Shown one piece after another: positions 1 through 5,002 of a stretch of DNA of 8,214 nt. This stretch comes from Gemmatimonadota bacterium (lineage in GTDB: Bacteria; Gemmatimonadota; Gemmatimonadetes; Longimicrobiales; Longimicrobiaceae). Numbering within the stretch: position 1 is the stretch's first letter; every line of letters begins with the position of its first letter. The translations under genes and the position numbers were made by a program. The DNA lies in the NCBI GenBank assembly GCA_019348265.1, contig JAHWJV010000147.1, forward strand, positions 1 through 8,214, given 5' to 3'. The notes below the pieces were generated by a model. The model was not told the DNA's origin. It ran no database searches and saw only the letters and a list, made by a program, of their open reading frames with translations.

Positions 1-248
1 GGCTGGCGGGGCACGCCTGGATCAGCATGACCTGCTGGCGCTTCCGGGCGTCGATCTTCGATGCGGCGAGGGCGGTGAAGCCGTCGCGCCGCGGGGAGTA
101 CGAGCTGCCCGATGCGGTCGGGGACCTGGTCCGCGCCGGGGAGAGATTTCAGGTCGTGCCGGTCGACGTACCGGTGCTCGACCTCTCTTCGCGCGCGGAT
201 GTATCGTCGGTGGGGGAACAGCTTCACGGAGTAGGGGTTCACCTATGA
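1..248 (+). CDS. Sugar-phosphate nucleotidyltransferase, C-terminal fragment
   Basis: Partial gene that enters from the left edge. The reading frame is open from base 3 and gives 81 residues before a TGA at 246-248. The fragment contains a tract like WISMTCWRF...IFDAARAV followed by PSRRGEYELPDAV, then VPVDVPVLDLSSRADV. This order matches the end of the catalytic domain of NTP-transferase-family enzymes (RmlA/GlmU/HddC-like), which join a sugar 1-phosphate to an NTP to give an NDP-sugar and pyrophosphate in the cytoplasm. The N-terminal GxGTRL-type nucleotide-binding motif lies outside the window, so neither nucleotide nor sugar specificity can be judged. Its stop overlaps the start of the downstream kinase by four bases (ATGA), which implies an operon and translational coupling. 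An internal ATG at 27 is not the start, because the homologous sequence continues upstream of it. Confidence 0.82.
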   Translation, partial: LAGHAWISMTCWRFRASIFDAARAVKPSRRGEYELPDAVGDLVRAGERFQVVPVDVPVLDLSSRADVSSVGEQLHGVGVHL

Positions 249-1621
249 GCCGGACGGAAGGGATCCCGGAACAGTTCCGGGACGTGTCGGCGCGGATGGC
301 CGCCAACGGCCTCACGGCAGGCGCCGCGGACGGCGTGGCCGAGCTGGCGGCCCTGTGCGCGTCCGCGCTCCGGGACTGGGGTACGGACCCGGAGGCGGCC
401 GCCTGCGCCTTCTTCGTTCCCGGCCGGGTGGAGGTACTGGGCAAGCACACGGATTACGCGGGAGGTAGGAGCCTGCTCGCTGCCCTGGAACGCGGCGTCT
501 GCGCGGTGGGCGTTCCGCGCCGTGACGGGCAGATCCGCATGGTCGCCGCCCGGACCGGCGAGCGAGCGACCTTCCCCTTCTCGGCCGATCTGGAGGTCGA
601 GCGCGCGGGATGGCAGAACTACGCGATGACCGTTGCCCGGCGCGTGGCGAAGAACTTCCCGGGCGCGGCGGTCGGAGCGGACATCGCCTTCGCGGGAAAC
701 CTCCCGATCGCGGCCGGGATGAGCAGCGGGAGCGCCTTCGCGATCATGAACTTCCTGGTGCTCTCGGCCGTCAACGATCTGGAGAGCCGCGACAAGTACC
801 GACGCAACATCACGTCGAGGGAGGATCTGGCCGACTACCTTTCGGGCGTAGAGAACGGACTCGGCTACAAAGAGCTGGCCGGCCAGCACGGCGTCGGTAC
901 TCTCGGTGGAAGCGAGGACCACACCTCGATACTCTGTGGGCGCGCTGGCGAGCTGGTGCAGTACCGCTTCGCGCCGGTTCATTTCGAACGCGCGATTCCG
1001 TTCCCGGCCGACTACACCTTTGCCTTCGCGTCCTCCGGCGTTCAGGCGGAGAAAGCCGGCGCCGCTCTGGAGCGGTACAATCGGCTGTCGCGCCGCACGC
1101 GTGAGATCACGGCGGCCTGGAACGCGGCGACCGGAAGAGACGACCGGAACATCGCCGCGGCGGTGCGCTCCAGTCCGGACGCGGCGGCGAGTCTGCGCAG
1201 GATCATCGGGCGCGCGCAGCCGGGCGAGCCGGAGCCCGCGGTACTGCGGGACCGTCTCGAGCAGTTCCTCACCGAGAGCGATGAGATCATCCCCGCGGCG
1301 GGGGACGCGCTGGCGGCGAGGCGGCTCGATCGATTCGCGGAGCTGGTCGCCCGCTCCCAGGCGTTGGCCGAGACCATGCTCCGGAACCAGGTGGAGGAGA
1401 CGGTGCACCTGGTGAGGAGCGCCGAGTCCCTCGGCGCGCTGGCCTCATCCGCCTTCGGCGCGGGTTTCGGAGGCAGCGTGTGGGCAATCGTAGAGATTAG
1501 CGCGGCGGAGAAGTTGATCGCGAATTGGCGATCCGCTTACCTGGACAGGTTTCCAGAAAAATGGGGATCCGCCGAGTTCTTTGCCTCCCGACCCTCGCCG
1601 CCGGCGCAGTCGGTCCTGTAG
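245..1621 (+). CDS. Galactokinase-family GHMP sugar kinase (divergent)
   Basis: 458 residues, cytoplasmic, with no signal peptide. All three GHMP kinase motifs are visible: the sugar-binding motif PGRVEVLGKHTDY at residues 59-71, the phosphate-binding loop PIAAGMSSGSA at 154-164, and the C-terminal GAGFGGS at 405-411. GGSEDH at 221-226 carries D225, at the place of the galactokinase catalytic aspartate, and R61 matches the catalytic arginine. In true galactokinases the first motif reads GRVNxxGEHTDY. Here the sugar-contacting Glu is Lys67 and the Asn is Glu63, so galactose is probably not the substrate. The expected reaction is ATP plus sugar to sugar 1-phosphate. The ATG start is supported by AGGGG at 233-237, 7 nt upstream, and by the ATGA overlap with the nucleotidyltransferase. 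That pairing suggests consecutive steps of NDP-sugar formation. The protein is somewhat longer than typical galactokinase (about 380-400 aa), mainly through an N-terminal extension and an insertion around residues 285-345. The family assignment is strong; the substrate is unknown. Confidence 0.9.
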   Translation: MSRTEGIPEQFRDVSARMAANGLTAGAADGVAELAALCASALRDWGTDPEAAACAFFVPGRVEVLGKHTDYAGGRSLLAALERGVCAVGVPRRDGQIRMVAARTGERATFPFSADLEVERAGWQNYAMTVARRVAKNFPGAAVGADIAFAGNLPIAAGMSSGSAFAIMNFLVLSAVNDLESRDKYRRNITSREDLADYLSGVENGLGYKELAGQHGVGTLGGSEDHTSILCGRAGELVQYRFAPVHFERAIPFPADYTFAFASSGVQAEKAGAALERYNRLSRRTREITAAWNAATGRDDRNIAAAVRSSPDAAASLRRIIGRAQPGEPEPAVLRDRLEQFLTESDEIIPAAGDALAARRLDRFAELVARSQALAETMLRNQVEETVHLVRSAESLGALASSAFGAGFGGSVWAIVEISAAEKLIANWRSAYLDRFPEKWGSAEFFASRPSPPAQSVL

Positions 1622-1707
1622 GCTGAGGTCGAGGAAGTCGGAAGTAAGGCGCGGTTCGTACCATCACAGCGGGACGCGCCGCGGGAAGTCAATCGCACAC
1701 GAGTCAC

Positions 1708-1712
1708 AGGAG
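1708..1712 (+). promoter_or_regulatory. Ribosome binding site of the GH109-type gene
   Basis: AGGAG lies 5 nt before the ATG at 1718. It is one of the clearest Shine-Dalgarno sites in the window and fixes the start that yields the twin-arginine signal. The 96-nt gap between the kinase stop and this ATG shows no obvious promoter or terminator, so co-transcription with the kinase is possible but not demonstrated. Confidence 0.7.
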
Positions 1713-1717
1713 TAATC

Positions 1718-3082
1718 ATGAGCGAGCATCTCGATCGTCGGAAATTTCTCAAGACGGCCGCGAGCACCGGAGTGGGAGTTGGTCTGGCGGCGCACGAGCT
1801 CGCCGGCCGTCCCGCGTTCGGCTCCGCCCCGGCGACAGGCTCGCTCGCCTCCGCACCGCTGGACGTGGTGCGCATCGGGTTCGTCGGCGTGGGGAACCAG
1901 GGGACCAGCCACGTCCGAAACTTCCTCAGGATCGAGGGGGTGGAGATCCGCGCCATCTGCGATCTGCTGCCTCGGCACGTCGAGCGGGCACAGTCGCTGG
2001 TTACCAAGGCCGGCCGTCCGCTTCCGGTGGGCTACTCCTCCGGCCCGGACGACTTCCGCCGCCTCTGCGAGCGGGACGACATCGACCTCGTCTTCACCGC
2101 TACGCCGTGGGAGCTGCACGCCCCGGTCATGCTGGCCGCGCTCGCCGCCGGCAAGCATGCCGCCACAGAGATACCGCTTGCCGTCAACGTGGAGGAGTGC
2201 TGGGCGCTGGTGGAGGCGGCGGAGAAGGCGCAGCGCCACTGCGTGATGATGGAAAACTGCTGCTACGATCGTACGGAGATGGCGATCCTCAACATGGTCC
2301 GCCAGAACGTGTTCGGAGAGCTCCTGCACGCCGAGTGCGGCTATTTGCACGATCTGCGGAAGCACAAGCTGACCGACCAGTACGTGAACCGCTGGCGCGT
2401 GAAGCACTCTATCACCCGCAACGGGGATCTCTACCCGATGCACGGGCTCGGCCCGGTGGCGCAGTGGATGGACATCAACCGGGGGAACCAGTTCGACTAC
2501 CTGGTCTCCATGGGGGGCCCCTCGCGCGGCCTCAATCTCTGGGCCGCCGAGCACATCGGGCCGGAGAGCCCCGAGGCGAAGCAGCGGTACGCGCTAAGCG
2601 ACGTGGTCAATACCCTCGTCCGCACGCATGCGGGCCAGACCATCCTCATCACGCACGACACCAACTCGCCCCGGCCGTACAGCCGCAAGATCCTTCTGCA
2701 GGGCACGGAGGGGCTCATCCGCAAGTACCCCGAGCAGAAGATTCACCTCGAGGGGCGCAGCAAGGAGCATCAGTGGGAGGCGGCGCAGGCGTACCTCCAG
2801 CAGTACGACCACCCGATCTGGAAGGAACTGGAGGAGAAGTCGCGTGGCGCGGGCCACGGCGGGATGGATTTCATCGAGGACTACCGCCTGATCCAGGCAC
2901 TACGCTCCGGGATGCCGACCGACATGGATGTGTACGACGGCGCGGCGTGGAGCTCCGTCACGGAGCTTACCGAGCGGTCCATCGCGGGCCGCAGCCGGCC
3001 GGTAGACTTCCCTGATTTCACCCGCGGCGCCTGGCGCACGCGGCGCCCGCTCATGCTCCCCCCGCACGCCACCGGCGTCTAG
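1718..3082 (+). CDS. Tat-exported Gfo/Idh/MocA-fold enzyme, GH109 alpha-N-acetylgalactosaminidase type
   Basis: 454 residues. The N-terminus MSEHLDRRKFLKTAAS has a twin-arginine motif (R7 R8 K F L K) followed by a short Ala/Gly/Val-rich stretch, so export as a folded, cofactor-loaded protein by Tat is likely. A Rossmann nucleotide-binding motif, GFVGVGNQG, lies at 54-62, with an acidic residue (D82) ending the second strand. The middle contains MENCCYDR (178-185) and YPMHGLGP (239-246). Y183, Y239 and H242 fall where GH109 enzymes have their active-site Tyr, Tyr and His. GHGGMDF (379-385) and RPVDFPDFTRG (427-437) are also typical of that family. GH109 enzymes cleave alpha-linked GalNAc by an NAD-dependent oxidation/elimination mechanism with tightly bound NAD; length and motif order agree. 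The neighbouring kinase and nucleotidyltransferase suggest salvage of the released sugar, which is an inference. Many GH109 relatives are uncharacterised and some may have other substrates, so the fold is certain and the exact glycosidase activity probable. Confidence 0.86.
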   Translation: MSEHLDRRKFLKTAASTGVGVGLAAHELAGRPAFGSAPATGSLASAPLDVVRIGFVGVGNQGTSHVRNFLRIEGVEIRAICDLLPRHVERAQSLVTKAGRPLPVGYSSGPDDFRRLCERDDIDLVFTATPWELHAPVMLAALAAGKHAATEIPLAVNVEECWALVEAAEKAQRHCVMMENCCYDRTEMAILNMVRQNVFGELLHAECGYLHDLRKHKLTDQYVNRWRVKHSITRNGDLYPMHGLGPVAQWMDINRGNQFDYLVSMGGPSRGLNLWAAEHIGPESPEAKQRYALSDVVNTLVRTHAGQTILITHDTNSPRPYSRKILLQGTEGLIRKYPEQKIHLEGRSKEHQWEAAQAYLQQYDHPIWKELEEKSRGAGHGGMDFIEDYRLIQALRSGMPTDMDVYDGAAWSSVTELTERSIAGRSRPVDFPDFTRGAWRTRRPLMLPPHATGV

Positions 3083-3200
3083 AGGGCGGGAGCTTCAGGA
3101 GCGGCCGCGTAGCGTAGCCCCTCTCTCCCTTTTCGGGACTGAGGGGCTGCGCTCGTCCTGCATTCCCCGGTTCTCCCTCTTCCCTGACCCGACCGCGCCT
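3083..3200. other. Intergenic region before the epimerase remnant
   Basis: This 118-nt stretch holds the hairpin at 3111-3153 and a palindromic GCGGCCGC at 3101-3108. It then becomes a pyrimidine-rich run (about 3153-3200) leading directly into the TTG of the epimerase remnant. I see no Shine-Dalgarno, no convincing -10/-35 pair and no small gene. Confidence 0.5.
3111..3153 (+). terminator. Long hairpin after the GH109-type gene, candidate terminator
   Basis: A 13-bp stem pairs 3111-3123 (AGCGTAGCCCCTC) with 3141-3153 (GAGGGGCTGCGCT) with a single T-G wobble. After a two-base internal mismatch, TCCC (3126-3129) pairs with GGGA (3135-3138) around a TTTTC loop. It begins 28 nt after the GH109-type stop and precedes the epimerase remnant. 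No T-tract follows on either strand, so it is not a textbook intrinsic terminator. It may instead act as an RNA 3'-end stabiliser or as a pause or Rho-assisted site. Confidence 0.5.
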
Positions 3201-3658
3201 TTGCACGTCGTCATCACAGGTGGTGCGGCCTTCATCGGGAGCCACTTTGTCGGCCGACTGCTGCAGCGGGGCCACTCCGTCTCGGCGATCGACAGCTTCG
3301 ATGCCTTCTACGACCGCGCCATCAAGCGGCGAAACCTCTCGAGATATCTGGATAACGAGCGCTTTCGGCTCGTGGAGGTGGATCTCCTCGATCTCGATGC
3401 CGCCGAGGAGAGGGTGGGGCTCGGGGCCGACGTGATGGTGCACCTGGCGGCGAGGCCGGGAATCCCCGGCTCGATCCTGGACCCGGTTCTCAGCACGCGG
3501 GTGAACGTCTGGCAGCCATCTGAGCGCGTTCGAGATCGTCAACCTCGGCGACGGTCGGCCGGTGTGCCCGCGACCTGTTCGGCTATGCTCCCTCGATCTC
3601 CATAGAGGACGGCATTCGCCAGTTCGCGGAGTGGTTCCACGCCGAGCGGGCGCGCTAG
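3201..3658 (+). pseudogene. Decayed NAD-dependent UDP-sugar (glucuronate-like) 4-epimerase
   Basis: Remains of an extended short-chain dehydrogenase of the UDP-glucuronate/UDP-glucose 4-epimerase type. The N-terminal third (frame 3, from a TTG at 3201) reads MHVVITGGAAFIGSH, then FDAFYDRAIKRRNL, VHLAARPG and STRVNV, ending near 3510. The protein is then cut. Frame 1 carries a later piece, AFEIVNLGDGRPV (3526-3564). Frame 2 carries the C-terminal end, DLFGYAPSISIEDGIRQFAEWF, up to the TAG at 3656-3658. Compared with a usual length of about 310-330 residues, roughly 140-150 codons are missing at the first break, including the catalytic YxxxK region, and about 35-40 at the second. The cofactor motif TGGAGFIG is also changed to TGGAAFIG. 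No Shine-Dalgarno precedes the TTG. The sequence therefore cannot encode a working enzyme. A sequencing or assembly error is possible but would have to explain two deletions. Confidence 0.85.
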
Positions 3659-4998
3659 GCAGTCGGCAGGAGCCTGCCGGGCTGCGAACCGGCGATCTCA
3701 CGGACGGTGGAACGTGCCTGCCCGAAGATGTCATGGATGTGCGAGTACTGGAACTGCGCGCTTCTACCGAGAAGATGCAGGTTCTGGAACGAACGCAGGT
3801 AGTCCGCCACGAGCCGCGCCTTCTCCTCGAACCCAACCTCGAGCACCGGGTACGCGAAGGGGACGCGGACGCTGCGAAAGCCCAGGATCTCCTCGTCGCG
3901 CACGAGGCCCTCTCGAACGAGGGAGTCCCTCAGCTCGAGCTGGAGCCGCTCCTCCCCCATGCTCCAGTGCGCGTCGTCAGCGTAGCAGGGGATCTCCAGC
4001 ACCACCGCGGTTTGCCTCGCCGGCGCCATCTGCGCGCTGCGGTTCTTGCTCTCGTAGATTCGTGTGTACGGCTGCTCGCCCGGGAAGTAGATCGACGCGT
4101 TCGCGCTCAGCCGCGGCCTGTCGAGCAGGAACACCCCGAGCACGAGGTGACGGAAGCGCATCGAATTCGCCACTTCCAGCAACTCCGCCGGCGCGGGCGG
4201 GTCGAGCTGCCGCAGCGCGACGGTCAGCGGGAGCGTGCTGATCACCGTCGCGCCATCGATCTCGAGATTCCCGTTCACGAGGATCCTGCGGATGCGGCCG
4301 CGCTCGTGCACCAGGCGCGTGACGCGGGAGCCGCAGGCAATGTTCTCCGGACCGACGGCCTCGGCGACCCGGTCGAAGATCGTGCCGATCCCATACCGCG
4401 GATAAAGGAACGCGCCGTCGAGGTGCGCGTTCTTACGCTGCTTACCGCCGAGCGCCTCGATCAAAAGCGTGCCGAGGTCCAGCCCTCGCAGCCGCTTCCC
4501 CGCGACTTCAGGGGAAAGCCGGCTAGGATCCTCCCCCCAGAGCTTCTCGGAATAGTTCAACAGGAACGTCTGCGCCAGCGTTTCCCCGTATGCCGCGACC
4601 GCGCGGTCGCGGAAACTTGCGGGCGTCGAGGTGCCTCGAACCCGGGCGCGGAACACCTCCCCCGCGATCCGTGCCGCGCTGGGCCAGTCCAGCTTCCGAA
4701 GAAGGTCGAAAGGCGAAAGGGGGAAATCGATGAAGGTGCCATTCCAGCGGATCTGGCTCGGCGAGTGGACCTCGAGCAAATCGTCGCCGAGGAGCAGCCG
4801 CATCTCGGCGGTGACTTCGGGGTCTCTGTCATGGAAGCGGTGAGCCCCGGTATCGAAGAGGAAGTCGCCCCAGCGCAGCGTGCGGCAATTACCCCCCACT
4901 TCCTCGCCCGCCTCGTAGACCCGGAATGCCAAGCGGCGCTTACCCGCGTAGTACGCCGCCGCGAGGCCGGCCGGCCCACCACCGAGGATGTTCAGCAC
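3655..4998 (-). CDS. FAD-dependent oxidoreductase, protoporphyrinogen-oxidase / UGM-like
   Basis: 447 residues from a GTG at 4998-4996. That start is chosen because GGAG sits 7 nt upstream and the FAD-binding strand begins at once. Further upstream codons (ATG at 5022, or an extension to 5124) would lie within the glycosyltransferase gene and add a tail unlike the family. The N-terminus has the dinucleotide-binding fold LNILGGGPAGLAAAYY (G6, G8, G11), with E29 ending the second strand, then VGGNCRT and FDTGAHRFH (48-56). The C-terminal LLGRSAQFQYSHIHD (about 409-423) is the second FAD-contact region. This order is typical of the amine-oxidase/HemY superfamily branch often annotated protoporphyrinogen oxidase or UDP-galactopyranose mutase-like, which often occurs in polysaccharide loci. 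Neither heme synthesis nor mutase activity can be asserted. It lies 4 nt after the GT-C gene, suggesting a joint role in making or modifying a lipid-linked or nucleotide sugar. The TAG stop is shared in a CTAG with the opposing epimerase remnant. Confidence 0.82.
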   Translation of the reverse strand: MLNILGGGPAGLAAAYYAGKRRLAFRVYEAGEEVGGNCRTLRWGDFLFDTGAHRFHDRDPEVTAEMRLLLGDDLLEVHSPSQIRWNGTFIDFPLSPFDLLRKLDWPSAARIAGEVFRARVRGTSTPASFRDRAVAAYGETLAQTFLLNYSEKLWGEDPSRLSPEVAGKRLRGLDLGTLLIEALGGKQRKNAHLDGAFLYPRYGIGTIFDRVAEAVGPENIACGSRVTRLVHERGRIRRILVNGNLEIDGATVISTLPLTVALRQLDPPAPAELLEVANSMRFRHLVLGVFLLDRPRLSANASIYFPGEQPYTRIYESKNRSAQMAPARQTAVVLEIPCYADDAHWSMGEERLQLELRDSLVREGLVRDEEILGFRSVRVPFAYPVLEVGFEEKARLVADYLRSFQNLHLLGRSAQFQYSHIHDIFGQARSTVREIAGSQPGRLLPTA

Positions 4999-5002
4999 GA
5001 GG

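Noticed and set aside
239..1408. 389-codon minus-strand ORF opposite the kinase
   Set aside because: Arg/His/Pro-rich shadow of a GC-rich gene with no recognisable domain; the plus strand has full GHMP kinase motifs.
1622..1717. Promoter or terminator between the kinase and GH109-type genes
   Set aside because: No convincing -35/-10 pair, stem-loop or T-tract could be seen; only the Shine-Dalgarno is supportable.
1664..2554. 296-codon minus-strand ORF opposite the GH109-type gene
   Set aside because: Antisense shadow; composition rich in Val/His/Arg, with no domain, and the opposite strand codes for a recognisable enzyme.
3201..3605. 134-residue stand-alone short epimerase
   Set aside because: The last about 30 residues are out-of-frame translation, and the true C-terminal pieces follow in two other frames, so it is a broken gene and not a small protein.
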